NCBI GenBank assembly: GCA_041855445.1
Contig: JBHAEG010000016.1
Span: 1 to 64,000, forward strand
Direction: 5' to 3'
Origin: Faucicola sp041855445
GTDB lineage: Bacteria; Pseudomonadota; Gammaproteobacteria; Pseudomonadales; Moraxellaceae
DNA: 64,000 nucleotides
Shown: piece by piece, positions 27,977 through 36,438 of the stretch
How the letters are laid out: each line of letters begins with the position of its first letter
Position numbering within the stretch: position 1 is the first letter of the stretch
Position numbers and translations under genes: made by a program
Notes under the pieces: model-generated
The model's input: only the letters and a program-made list of their open reading frames with translations
Database searches by the model: none
What the model was told of the DNA's origin: nothing

Positions 27977-27978
27977 TT

Positions 27979-28512
27979 ATGAAAAATCTAATAAAAAAAC
28001 ATAGCTTTATGATTATGATGAGCAGTGCATTACTCACCGCTTGCCAACCTGCCCCAAAAACACAACCACCTAAGGAACAACCTCCCTCTAACGTAGAAAC
28101 ACCTACCCGCCAACCATCACAAATACCAATAACAATTGACTGGAAAAAAATTGATTCTGGTATTAAACCAGCAAATACTAAAACTTATGTTTATCCATTT
28201 GCCTTAGATAGTCATGCGGTCAAAACCTACGCTGATTTTCATCAAGTCGATAACAAAACTGCTCAACACAATATCACCATTGGTATGGCAGTTAATGAAC
28301 TACTGTCTAAAATACTTGACCAAATCGATACAGCTTATGTTTCCCACGAACTCACCAGCGGTAAACAAAGTAAACTCATCATTCATACCACAAAAAACGT
28401 TACTGCCAGTGAATATGATTACGTCATCAGTGATGAATTTGCTAAAGGGCTGATTTTACCTGTACAAATCGTCCCAGACAAAATCAAAGAGCCAACGAAT
28501 TTTTCACACTGA
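27979..28512 (+). CDS. putative lipoprotein, unknown function
   Basis: A 177-residue protein. The ATG at 27979 lies three bases after the stop of the FAH gene; an upstream in-frame start inside that gene is less likely because the signal peptide begins here. The lipobox is LLTAC, followed by a Pro/Gln/Thr-rich linker of about 35 residues and a compact domain of about 115 residues without recognised motifs. No good ribosome site is seen, so translation may be coupled to the upstream gene. Its 3' end overlaps the convergent hslO by nine bases. Confidence 0.65.
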   Translation: MKNLIKKHSFMIMMSSALLTACQPAPKTQPPKEQPPSNVETPTRQPSQIPITIDWKKIDSGIKPANTKTYVYPFALDSHAVKTYADFHQVDNKTAQHNITIGMAVNELLSKILDQIDTAYVSHELTSGKQSKLIIHTTKNVTASEYDYVISDEFAKGLILPVQIVPDKIKEPTNFSH

Positions 28513-29412
28513 TTTAAAAATATTTTCGATATCTTTTTGATAAAATGGATAAACTTGCCCGCAAAATCCACAATCTAATAAAATTTTACCTGCCCGTTCT
28601 TCTAATAACTCTAAAGCCTGTATTTTACCAAGCTGAAAAATTGCCGAACTGGTTTTTTCTCGAGAACAAGTACAAGAAAACTGTAAATTAACCGCTTTTG
28701 GTGTTACCACATCTTCATCATGATATAAACGATATAAAATTTCTTCGGCTGGTAATGTTGTTAATTCCTCAGTTGTTATCGTTGATGTTAGTAATTCTAA
28801 ACGAGGAAATAAATCTTCATCAACAAAATCTTTCTCTTCTTCGCTATTTCGTGGTAATAACTGTACCAAAATACCACCTGCTTGACTACCATCACACGCA
28901 ACACGAATTAACGTTGGAATTTGCACGGATTGGCGTTGGTAATGAGCCAAACAATCTGCTAAATTATCAGCCACACGCTCAACAATTCCTTGATAATCCT
29001 GCCCGCCTTCAGGGTGAATACTAATAAATAACACCCCCTCGCCTGCATCGCCAAGCGTTGCAAATGCTTGATTTGCCGTCAAAAAAGTTGTCCAATCGCC
29101 TTGCCACTCTGCAAGACCCCGTATATTGCCAAAGTTATCACACTCAGCCATCGCCCATTTTAATACTGGACGATTATCCGAAAACTGGCTAGGATTTTGT
29201 AATTGAATTGATAATCGTCCATTAATTTTTAATGTACCAATTAACAAACTAGCAGAAACCAACATCTCACCTAACAACTTTTGTAAAGCAACTGGGTACT
29301 GTTTGCGACCGATAACTTGCATCAAGCTATGTTGCAACCGAACAACATCACCTCGTACAGGGCTATGCTCAATAAAAAAGCGTTGGCGTAAATCATTTTT
29401 ATGCGAAATCAT
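28504..29412 (-). CDS. hslO: redox-regulated chaperone Hsp33
   Basis: A 302-residue cytoplasmic holdase activated by oxidative unfolding. The redox zinc switch is intact at the C-terminus: C247 and C249 in FSCTCSRE and C281 and C284 in DCGFCGQVY, the CxC-X(31)-CxxC pattern of the family. The N-terminal domain contains VRGDVVRL and the family region around LGDAGEGVLFISI. Length is normal (E. coli 292). It is convergent with the lipoprotein gene, with a nine-base overlap of the 3' ends. Confidence 0.95.
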   Translation of the reverse strand: MISHKNDLRQRFFIEHSPVRGDVVRLQHSLMQVIGRKQYPVALQKLLGEMLVSASLLIGTLKINGRLSIQLQNPSQFSDNRPVLKWAMAECDNFGNIRGLAEWQGDWTTFLTANQAFATLGDAGEGVLFISIHPEGGQDYQGIVERVADNLADCLAHYQRQSVQIPTLIRVACDGSQAGGILVQLLPRNSEEEKDFVDEDLFPRLELLTSTITTEELTTLPAEEILYRLYHDEDVVTPKAVNLQFSCTCSREKTSSAIFQLGKIQALELLEERAGKILLDCGFCGQVYPFYQKDIENIFKSV

Positions 29413-29557
29413 CTTTGCTAACCTATTGTTTATCTGGAACTAATTTTTTTGGAATACTATCATTAATATAAATAATGATAATAAAAAATATATCACTAAA
29501 TTAAATGAATAAATTGTTGAAATTTTTTATAGATATGCTAATGTTAAAGGTCTGCCA

Positions 29558-29585
29558 CTCGATTTATTTTGTGGATAAAGTCGAG
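29558..29585. promoter_or_regulatory. inverted repeat upstream of the ClpX-like gene
   Basis: CTCGATTTAT at 29558-29567 faces ATAAAGTCGAG at 29575-29585 (ten paired positions with one bulged G). It lies about 120 bases before the start of the ClpX-like gene and 145 bases from the start of hslO. It could be an operator or a leader hairpin. Function is unknown. Confidence 0.35.
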
Positions 29586-29701
29586 AATAAATAACAGTTG
29601 GTATGTTTTTTGATGTTATGATACTGATAAATACATGGCTCAAAGACCATAAAATCGAGGGCAATTGTAGCATAATTTTTATAAATAGCAAGGGGCAAAC
29701 C

Positions 29702-31246
29702 ATGTCAAATACTGTAAAAAAAAACGTTAAATTTCCCGACCATATCGATTGTGACGAAAAATTATTTCTGACTTTATTAAAAGAGTCTTTATCTCTTAAT
29801 ACATTAGAAAAATCTCGAGTTTTACAGTCTATCCCAGTATTATCACAGTTTCAAATTGAGGAGTTAATTAACGTTTGGATAGATGAACGAAAAAATTTTG
29901 TTCAATTATTGACTGATGAAAAAGAAATTGTGCAAAACCTTATTATCAAATCAGCAAAAGAATGGCTAACTATTTGTTATCAATACGATATACCTGAATT
30001 ATATTCAGAAACAGAACTTGTTCGTGCCATCAAAGCTTTTATGCAAACATATGATGACGAACCATGCCCACCATTATTTAAATTTGATGATAAAAACGTT
30101 GATGATAAAAACGTTGATGATGAAAACATTGATGATGAAAACATTGATGATAAAAACGACAATGAGTTCAATTTAATTGAATTATCAAATATGAAAGAGG
30201 TAATTCAGCAAATTAACAATGAAAAGCTTACAGTTTTATCACCATCGCAAGCCATAAAAAACGTTCAAAAAATTGTCATTGGACAAGAAGATGCGTTAAA
30301 AAAACTGGCAACAGCATTTTTTTATCACAAAATATTTGAGATAAATTCACAACTGTATCAAGAAAAGAAAGGTGATATGAAAATTGGCGTAAAACAACAA
30401 CAAAATAGCATGGACTATATACGACAATCACCAATTTTATTGCTAGGAAATACAGGGACAGGCAAAACTCACTTAATTAAAAGTTTAATCAAACAATATG
30501 ATTTTAATTTAGTGATAATTGATTGTTCAACGCTAGTTCGTACAGGAATTGTCGGTACAAACCTTGATACAATTGGTCGTATGATTTATGAACAAGCAGA
30601 TAAAAATTGTGAAAAAGCTAAATTTGCTGTGATATATCTTGATGAGTTTGATAAGTTATTTTTAACGTCTAATTTTGATGACTCTTTTTCTAATATTGCA
30701 ACGCAGTTACTAACAGTCATTGAAGGGTCTGCCCCATTTCCTATTGAACATCATAACAAGGATTATTATCCAACACATATAAATTCTGAAAATATGTTAT
30801 TTATTTTATCTGGCAGTTTTGGTATACATCAAAAAATACTTTCAAAAACTAACATTGGTTTTCATCAAGAAAAAAATGACAAAAAAATAAAAGATTTCAA
30901 TCATTTATTTTTAACAGAATGCGGTCTTCCTGATGAGTTGGCAGGTAGAATTGGACAAATTATTTACCTAAATCCATTAGATATTGAGGGTTATTGTGAG
31001 ATTTTATACAATAGTCCAAGCTCCCCATGGAATATTTTAAAAAGTCAATTAAAGATGGTGGATTGTAGCGTAGAACTGCCTAAAAAAATCGTTTATCAAC
31101 TTATCACTGAGAATAAAAAAGAGATTGAACGTTTTGGAGCAAGAGGATTATATCAGGCGTTTTATCGTTTGCCCTGCATCACTGATATTATGATGCAAGC
31201 GAGCGAAAAACCATTTCAACACTTTACAATTCAATTACCAAAATGA
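29702..31246 (+). CDS. stand-alone ClpX-like AAA+ ATPase without the zinc domain
   Basis: A 514-residue protein. The ATG at 29702 is chosen because AAGGGG lies six bases upstream; an in-frame start at 29603 lacks this. The N-terminal 180 residues are unlike ClpX: helical, no zinc cysteines, and an acidic repeat at about 129-153. From 185 on it is a ClpX-type motor: Walker A GNTGTGKT (249-256), Walker B YLDEFD (312-317), IGF docking loop (385-387), the AGRIG arginine segment (414-418) and sensor 2 GARGL (479-483). The pore loop GYVG of ClpX is GIVG here (282-285). It is a single gene in its own transcription unit, away from clpP. ClpP partnership is inferred from the IGF loop. It could instead be a pure unfoldase. 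Confidence 0.8.
   Translation: MSNTVKKNVKFPDHIDCDEKLFLTLLKESLSLNTLEKSRVLQSIPVLSQFQIEELINVWIDERKNFVQLLTDEKEIVQNLIIKSAKEWLTICYQYDIPELYSETELVRAIKAFMQTYDDEPCPPLFKFDDKNVDDKNVDDENIDDENIDDKNDNEFNLIELSNMKEVIQQINNEKLTVLSPSQAIKNVQKIVIGQEDALKKLATAFFYHKIFEINSQLYQEKKGDMKIGVKQQQNSMDYIRQSPILLLGNTGTGKTHLIKSLIKQYDFNLVIIDCSTLVRTGIVGTNLDTIGRMIYEQADKNCEKAKFAVIYLDEFDKLFLTSNFDDSFSNIATQLLTVIEGSAPFPIEHHNKDYYPTHINSENMLFILSGSFGIHQKILSKTNIGFHQEKNDKKIKDFNHLFLTECGLPDELAGRIGQIIYLNPLDIEGYCEILYNSPSSPWNILKSQLKMVDCSVELPKKIVYQLITENKKEIERFGARGLYQAFYRLPCITDIMMQASEKPFQHFTIQLPK
30086..30160 (+). repeat. five tandem 15-base repeats in the ClpX-like gene
   Basis: Five units of the form GATGATRAAAACRTT stand head to tail (30086, 30101, 30116, 30131, 30146), with A/G changes between units 1-2 and 3-4 and a changed end in the last. 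They encode five DD(K/E)N(V/I)-type blocks forming an acidic linker between the N-terminal region and the AAA+ motor. The 15-base unit keeps the reading frame when copy number changes. Confidence 0.9.
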
Positions 31247-31427
31247 AACCTAAAAATTAAAAAAATAGATGATTATTTTTAGATTACCCTATTGTAATGT
31301 AGGAAATAATTCAATAATATAGCGGAAATATTCTGGTCATTTTATTTAAAAATGGTCAGAATATATGCTTAAGTAGCAATATTATGGTAACAACTACTTT
31401 GGTAATATCATCACAAAAAGGAGTCCG

Positions 31428-32405
31428 ATGATGGCTAAAACTGTAATTAAACCAATCGCTTTAGCAACAATGGTAATCATGTCTTTAGGATTAACGGCTT
31501 GTAATAAAGCACCACAAGAAGCAAGCAAAGATGCAGGAAGCTCAACAACTACTACTACAACAGAAGGTACCTTAGATAAAATTAAAAAATCAGGTGTTAT
31601 CGTTTTAGGTCATCGTGATTCATCTATTCCATTCTCTTATATTGCAGACAATCCAAATCAACCTGTTGGTTACGCCCATGATTTACAATTGAAAGTCGTT
31701 GAGGCAGTTAAGCAAAAGCTTAATATGCCTGATTTAAAAGTTCGTTATAATCTAGTAACTTCACAAACTCGCATTCCACTAGTACAAAATGGTACGGTTG
31801 ATTTAGAGTGTGGCTCTACGACTAACAATGAAGAACGTCAAAAACAAGTTGCTTTTTCTGTTGGTTTCTTTGAAATTGGTACACGTTTATTAACAACCAA
31901 AGATTCTGGTATTAAAGATTTTACAGATTTAAAAGGTAAAACCTTAGTTACAACTGCAGGTACAACTTCTGAGCGTTATATTCGTCAATATAATGATGAA
32001 AAGAAAATGGGTATTAATATCATTTCTGCCAAAGACCATGGCGAAGCATTCTTGATGTTAGAAAATGGACGAGCCCAAGCATTTATGATGGACGATGTGT
32101 TATTAGCAGGTGAAAAAGCCAAAGCTAAAGACCCAAATAAATGGGAAATCGTTGGCACGCCACAATCTTTTGAAATTTATGGCTGTATGTTACGCAAAGA
32201 TGATGCTGCATTTAAAGAAGTCGTTGATGAAGCGTTAAAAAATACTTATAAATCAGGTGAAATCAATCAAATCTATAACAAGTGGTTTATGACACCTATC
32301 CCACCAAAAAATGTCAATATGGACTTCCCAATGTCTGACAACTTAAAAGCCTTGCTTGCTGACCCACACGATGGGGCTCAACCGAAAAATGCACCAGCTA
32401 AATAA
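31428..32405 (+). CDS. gltI: glutamate/aspartate-binding lipoprotein (GltI type)
   Basis: A 325-residue SBP family 3 protein with lipobox LTAC, a Ser/Thr-rich linker, then the GltI pattern: TLDKIKKSGVIVLGHRDSSIPFSY, DLECGSTTNNEERQKQVAFS and LVTTAGTTSERYIRQYN. The GSTTNNEERQ motif is characteristic of glutamate/aspartate binders. GGAGT ribosome site. It is first of the operon gltI-gltJ-gltK-gltL. A hairpin after it probably lowers read-through so that binding protein exceeds channel. Confidence 0.92.
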   Translation: MMAKTVIKPIALATMVIMSLGLTACNKAPQEASKDAGSSTTTTTTEGTLDKIKKSGVIVLGHRDSSIPFSYIADNPNQPVGYAHDLQLKVVEAVKQKLNMPDLKVRYNLVTSQTRIPLVQNGTVDLECGSTTNNEERQKQVAFSVGFFEIGTRLLTTKDSGIKDFTDLKGKTLVTTAGTTSERYIRQYNDEKKMGINIISAKDHGEAFLMLENGRAQAFMMDDVLLAGEKAKAKDPNKWEIVGTPQSFEIYGCMLRKDDAAFKEVVDEALKNTYKSGEINQIYNKWFMTPIPPKNVNMDFPMSDNLKALLADPHDGAQPKNAPAK

Positions 32406-32437
32406 TCTCACTGATTGATTATTTAAAAATATATTAT

Positions 32438-32482
32438 TAAAAATTTGCCAAGCCTTCTAGGACAGAGGGTTAGGCAATTTTT
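32438..32482 (+). terminator. attenuating terminator between gltI and gltJ
   Basis: AAAAATTTGCC faces GGCAATTTTT around an internal imperfect CCTT/AGGG pairing, followed by T residues. Its place just after the binding-protein gene and before the permease genes fits partial termination, a common way to keep binding protein in excess. Confidence 0.7.
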
Positions 32483-32514
32483 GTATCATAAAGTGTGGAT
32501 TTAAGGATAAGCCT

Positions 32515-33261
32515 ATGAATTATCAGTGGAATTGGGGCGTACTGTTTCAATCAACAGGCATCGGTAATGAGGTTTACTGGCACTGGTTGCTAACAGGTTT
32601 TGGTTGGTTATTGTTTATTGGTAGTATTGGCTGGCTGATTGCCATGGTGGTTGGTACGGTGTTAGGGGTGATGCGAACCTTACCAAATAAAACCGCCCAA
32701 AATATCGCGATTGCTTATGTCAGTTTTTTTCGTAATATTCCGTTATTAATTCAACTATTTTTTTGGTTCTATGTTGTACCAACTTGGTTTACACCAGCAT
32801 TACAACAATGGTGGTATCAAGATTTAAATCCAAATACAACAGCGGTCATTTCTGCAAGTATTGGTTTAGGTTTGTTTACTTCTGCCCGTATTATTGAACA
32901 AGTACGAACAGGTATTCAATCACTACCTAAAGGACAAAGTAATGCTGCTTATGCGTTGGGTTTTAATACGGCTCAAGTGTATCGTTATGTATTGTTACCA
33001 CAATCTTTTCGAGTAATTTTACCGCCACTTAGCTCAGAATTAACCAACTGTTTTAAAAATGCTTCTGTTGCATCATTGGTTGGCGTGATGGAGTTAATCA
33101 GCCAAACTAAAACCATCAGCGAATATACGCAAAATAATTTTGAAGTTTATACTTATGCAACCATTATTTATTTATTATTTAATTTAACATTGATATTTTT
33201 AATGGGTCAGCTTGAAAAACGTTTGCGTATTCCAGGTCAAATTGATGGGGGTCAGGCATGA
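32515..33261 (+). CDS. gltJ: glutamate/aspartate ABC transporter permease GltJ
   Basis: A 248-residue inner-membrane permease with about five transmembrane segments. Family motifs are YVSFFRNIPLLIQLFFWFYV and the EAA loop AAYALGFNTAQVYRYVLLPQ. The longer hydrophilic segment between them (WWYQDLNP) is typical of GltJ. Its stop overlaps the start of gltK by four bases (ATGA), indicating coupled translation. Confidence 0.92.
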   Translation: MNYQWNWGVLFQSTGIGNEVYWHWLLTGFGWLLFIGSIGWLIAMVVGTVLGVMRTLPNKTAQNIAIAYVSFFRNIPLLIQLFFWFYVVPTWFTPALQQWWYQDLNPNTTAVISASIGLGLFTSARIIEQVRTGIQSLPKGQSNAAYALGFNTAQVYRYVLLPQSFRVILPPLSSELTNCFKNASVASLVGVMELISQTKTISEYTQNNFEVYTYATIIYLLFNLTLIFLMGQLEKRLRIPGQIDGGQA

Positions 33262-33926
33262 ACATGATGGAATTACAAACGGCGTTGCCTGTTTTATGGG
33301 GTGGTTTATTAACGACTTTTAAAGTATTAATTTTAGCGGTCGTGGGCGGTCTAACATTAGGTACAATTTTGGCGTTATTACGATTGTCAGGAAAAAAATG
33401 GCTGTCTGTACCCGCTAAGTTATATGTAAACTATTTTCGTTCTGTACCTTTGTTATTAGTTTTATTGTGGTTTTATTTTGCTGTACCAATGATTTATAAC
33501 TGGGTAACAGGCAGTTATTTAACCATGGATACAAAATTTACCTCTTGTATTTTGGCGTTTATGATGTTTGAAGCTGCTTACTTTTCTGAGGTAGTTCGGG
33601 CAGGTATTCAGTCAATTGGTAAAGGGCAAATCAATGCTGCCAAAGCTTTGGGCATGAATTATAGCCAAACCATGCGATTAGTCATTTTACCGCAGGCATT
33701 TCGTAAAATGTTACCGTTAGTGTTACAACAATCTATTATTTTATTCCAAGATACTACCCTTGTATTTGCAATTGGTTTAGTTGATTTCTTCCGTGCAGGT
33801 TATGTACGAGGTGAAATGATGGGTCTGTTAGAACATTATATTTTATTGGCAGGCTTGGTATATTTTATGATTAGCTTTCCAGCCTCACTCGCAGTTAGCA
33901 GATTACAAAAACGCTTAAAAATTTAA
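33258..33926 (+). CDS. gltK: glutamate/aspartate ABC transporter permease GltK
   Basis: A 222-residue inner-membrane permease partnering GltJ. Motifs are YVNYFRSVPLLLVLLWFYFA, VVRAGIQSIGKGQINAAKAL and the EAA loop ALGMNYSQTMRLVILPQAF. The VFAIGLVDFFRAGYVRG stretch near the C-terminus is typical of GltK. gltL follows 11 bases downstream. Confidence 0.92.
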   Translation: MNMMELQTALPVLWGGLLTTFKVLILAVVGGLTLGTILALLRLSGKKWLSVPAKLYVNYFRSVPLLLVLLWFYFAVPMIYNWVTGSYLTMDTKFTSCILAFMMFEAAYFSEVVRAGIQSIGKGQINAAKALGMNYSQTMRLVILPQAFRKMLPLVLQQSIILFQDTTLVFAIGLVDFFRAGYVRGEMMGLLEHYILLAGLVYFMISFPASLAVSRLQKRLKI

Positions 33927-33937
33927 AGGATAGAATT

Positions 33938-34756
33938 ATGGCAGTTGTAACCCGAATTGACGAAACAACATGGTTAAATGAATTTGGTGGCTTAGTCTCA
34001 GATAGCGGACACGCCAGCAAAGAAATTATGATAAATATCAATGATATTAGTAAATGGTATGGTGACTTTCAGGTCTTAAAAAACTGTACTGCTCATGTTC
34101 ATAAAGGCGATGTGGTTGTTGTTTGTGGTCCATCAGGAAGTGGTAAATCAACCTTAATTAAAACTGTGAATGGATTAGAAGCCTTTCAAAAAGGTGAAAT
34201 CATTGTTAATGGCACCTCTGTTGGCGATAGAAAAACTGACCTTGCAAAATTGCGTAGTCGTGTTGGTATGGTGTTTCAACACTTTGAATTATTTCCACAT
34301 TTATCAATTACTGAAAATTTGACTATCGCTCAAATTAAAGTCTTAGGACGTAGCGAGGAAGAAGCGAAGAAAAAAGGGCTGGCATATCTTGACCGAGTTG
34401 GCTTATCTGCCCATGCAAAAAAATACCCTGCGGAACTGTCTGGTGGACAACAACAGCGGGTAGCGATTGCTCGTGCTTTAAGTATGGACCCAATTGCGAT
34501 GTTATTTGATGAACCAACCTCCGCCCTTGACCCTGAAATGATACAGGAAGTACTAGAGGTTATGATAGACTTAGCCAAAGAAGGTATGACCATGATGTGC
34601 GTCACTCATGAAATGGGTTTTGCCCGTCAAGTTGCAAATCGTATTATTTTTATGGACGGTGGTAGTGTTGTTGAAAACTGTAGCCGTGAAGAATTTTTCC
34701 AAGGAGCAAAGAGCGACCGAGCTCAAGCGTTCTTATCGAAAATCTTAAATCATTAA
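33938..34756 (+). CDS. gltL: glutamate/aspartate ABC transporter ATP-binding protein GltL
   Basis: A 272-residue ABC ATPase. Motifs are Walker A GPSGSGKST, the Q-loop VFQHFELFPH (typical of GltL), the signature LSGGQQQR, Walker B AMLFDEPTSALD and the switch His in VTHEMGFA. About 30 extra residues at the N-terminus precede the usual start (MININDISKWYGDFQVL). The upstream ATG has a good AAGGA site, so the longer form is annotated, but an internal start at about residue 31 is possible. Confidence 0.93.
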   Translation: MAVVTRIDETTWLNEFGGLVSDSGHASKEIMININDISKWYGDFQVLKNCTAHVHKGDVVVVCGPSGSGKSTLIKTVNGLEAFQKGEIIVNGTSVGDRKTDLAKLRSRVGMVFQHFELFPHLSITENLTIAQIKVLGRSEEEAKKKGLAYLDRVGLSAHAKKYPAELSGGQQQRVAIARALSMDPIAMLFDEPTSALDPEMIQEVLEVMIDLAKEGMTMMCVTHEMGFARQVANRIIFMDGGSVVENCSREEFFQGAKSDRAQAFLSKILNH

Positions 34757-34774
34757 TCAGCAATCATTAATTAT

Positions 34775-34808
34775 TAAGCATTTAGCAAAGATTTTTACTA
34801 AATGCTTA
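34775..34808. terminator. hairpin between gltL and cas1
   Basis: TAAGCATTTAG faces CTAAATGCTTA around a loop containing ATTTTT. It lies between convergent gltL and cas1 and probably ends both transcripts. Confidence 0.7.
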
Positions 34809-34837
34809 TGTTTATTCATTATTATCTGCTTATTAAT

Positions 34838-35803
34838 CTATAGCTCATCAGCTTTATGGCAAACACTCTCAATAAAATCAAACATATAATCTAAAATGTC
34901 ATTATCTTGACAAATATCGATTAACTGCATACGAAATTCTTTTTGATTATGTTCAGATACCGCCGATAAAAATGCCTGTGGCATTACAAACGCATCTTTA
35001 ACTAAATCAGCAATATCAAATACTAATCCACCACGTCTAGTCTTTCCATGTAAAATCGGCAACGCAAAACTAATCCCCAAACCATGTAATGTCACAGCCG
35101 AATAACCATAAGCAATATAATTGCCATGGTCAAGATAGCTATTGACAATATCCACTATATTATCATGGGAATTCTTACCTTCTTCTCGTACAAAGCTTAT
35201 TTGTAACTTTTGAGCGATTTGTCGATATAATGATTTTGCCCAACGTCCTTCTGCTGTTAATAACTGTTCATGATTAGTTGCTTTATCAATATGCTGACGA
35301 AAACTCGCCAATGACTGTTCATCAATGTGTATACCTCGATGTAATAATCCAGCATTTTTTTGCCAATATTGACAAACAATATTAATGCGTTCATGTAACA
35401 AAAATTTTGCCATCATTAATCGTTTATTATCATCATACCAAACTTTAATCCATTTTTGCATATATTCCGTTGGACGATATTCACTTTGTGGTGCTAAAAA
35501 TGTCAAATCCAATGCAGAAAATAATGGTGAACCCCCTGAGCCACAAAAACCAACTATAACATTAGCTTCCGCCAACCGCCGAACTGCTGAGTCGGTGATA
35601 GAACTGCCTTTGCCCAGTAATAAAAATGCCGTATTTTTTTCAGGAATATTATAAAAATGTTCCACAGGCTGAAAATTTTCCGTTAAATATACAATACGGT
35701 CATCTTTTAGTATCACTCGTACTCGCTCTAAATAAAACACGCAAGCTCGTTTAGAAAGCATCAAGGGACGGCTACGTTGCTGACGCAAACGATTATCACT
35801 CAT
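34838..35803 (-). CDS. cas1: CRISPR-associated endonuclease Cas1, type I-F
   Basis: A 321-residue integrase that, with Cas2, inserts new spacers into CRISPR arrays. The I-F pattern is clear: YNIPEKNTAFLLLGKGSSIT, NVIVGFCGSGGSPLF and PQSEYRPTEYMQKW. Metal-binding active-site residues can be seen by family position: E185 (AEGRWAKSLYR), H252 (ILHGKTRRGG) and D263/D266 (FDIADLVKD). AGGA ribosome site. It is the last gene of the cas operon, nine bases after cas6f. In canonical I-F loci cas1 comes first and is followed by cas2-3; here cas2-3 is absent, so Cas1 lacks its partner within this window. Confidence 0.95.
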   Translation of the reverse strand: MSDNRLRQQRSRPLMLSKRACVFYLERVRVILKDDRIVYLTENFQPVEHFYNIPEKNTAFLLLGKGSSITDSAVRRLAEANVIVGFCGSGGSPLFSALDLTFLAPQSEYRPTEYMQKWIKVWYDDNKRLMMAKFLLHERINIVCQYWQKNAGLLHRGIHIDEQSLASFRQHIDKATNHEQLLTAEGRWAKSLYRQIAQKLQISFVREEGKNSHDNIVDIVNSYLDHGNYIAYGYSAVTLHGLGISFALPILHGKTRRGGLVFDIADLVKDAFVMPQAFLSAVSEHNQKEFRMQLIDICQDNDILDYMFDFIESVCHKADEL

Positions 35804-35812
35804 TAACTTTTC

Positions 35813-36433
35813 CTAAAATACAGGTAAGGCAAACGGTTGAGTTTCTCTAGCAAAACCATAGCTATCTGGTGTCCCCTGTCCTGCACTATCACAAACTTTC
35901 ATTTCAATAAATATCGAGAAATTATACCCTGTACTTTGGCTTCGTACTTGTAAATATGGCAATGCCTGCTGTTGAGCAAATTGACGGCGACGAATGTACA
36001 ATGGCTGTTTATCAACCTTATTTTTTGGCACAATTTCCGCTTTTTGTGAAGGAATACGAAAACGCCGATAACTTAACCATGTGGTAATTTTTTCAGTTGG
36101 TACAGGCGTTGGCGAACCAACGACTGTATAATCACGAATTTTCCAATGACCCAAAATCGCATCAATCAAGGCTTGCAATGCCTCATACGTTTCAGCAAAC
36201 ACTCGAAAAATATCAAAGTTAAATTTTACTTCCTTGGCAAATTTTAATTGAATACTTTCCTGTTTAGCTTTCATTTTTTCTGAGGCAACTAACGCAACAG
36301 CATAATGATAATTCAGTTGTCGAAACGCCCCATGTAATACGTTATACACCTGATTACGAACACAAGAAAGCGTCATATCTGTATTATTATCATAATCAAC
36401 GATACGAATATCTAAATAAAACTGGCTATTCAT
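35813..36433 (-). CDS. cas6f: CRISPR repeat endoribonuclease Cas6f (Csy4)
   Basis: A 206-residue RNase that cuts CRISPR precursor RNA in each repeat and stays bound to the 3' hairpin of the crRNA. Family landmarks are YLDIRI at the N-terminus, NVLHG with a candidate catalytic H34, VRSQSTGYNFSIFI with S165 (the active-site serine region of Csy4), and DSYGFA with Y192. The C-terminal end PFALPVF matches the family's hydrophobic end. It is slightly longer than P. aeruginosa Csy4 (187). It begins five bases after csy3 ends. Its presence implies repeats to cut, but no array lies in the window. Confidence 0.93.
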   Translation of the reverse strand: MNSQFYLDIRIVDYDNNTDMTLSCVRNQVYNVLHGAFRQLNYHYAVALVASEKMKAKQESIQLKFAKEVKFNFDIFRVFAETYEALQALIDAILGHWKIRDYTVVGSPTPVPTEKITTWLSYRRFRIPSQKAEIVPKNKVDKQPLYIRRRQFAQQQALPYLQVRSQSTGYNFSIFIEMKVCDSAGQGTPDSYGFARETQPFALPVF

Positions 36434-36438
36434 AATTG

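Noticed and set aside
34757..34837. CRISPR array next to cas1
   Set aside because: The gap holds only a hairpin terminator. No repeated 28-base units with unique spacers were seen here or in the gap upstream of csy1.
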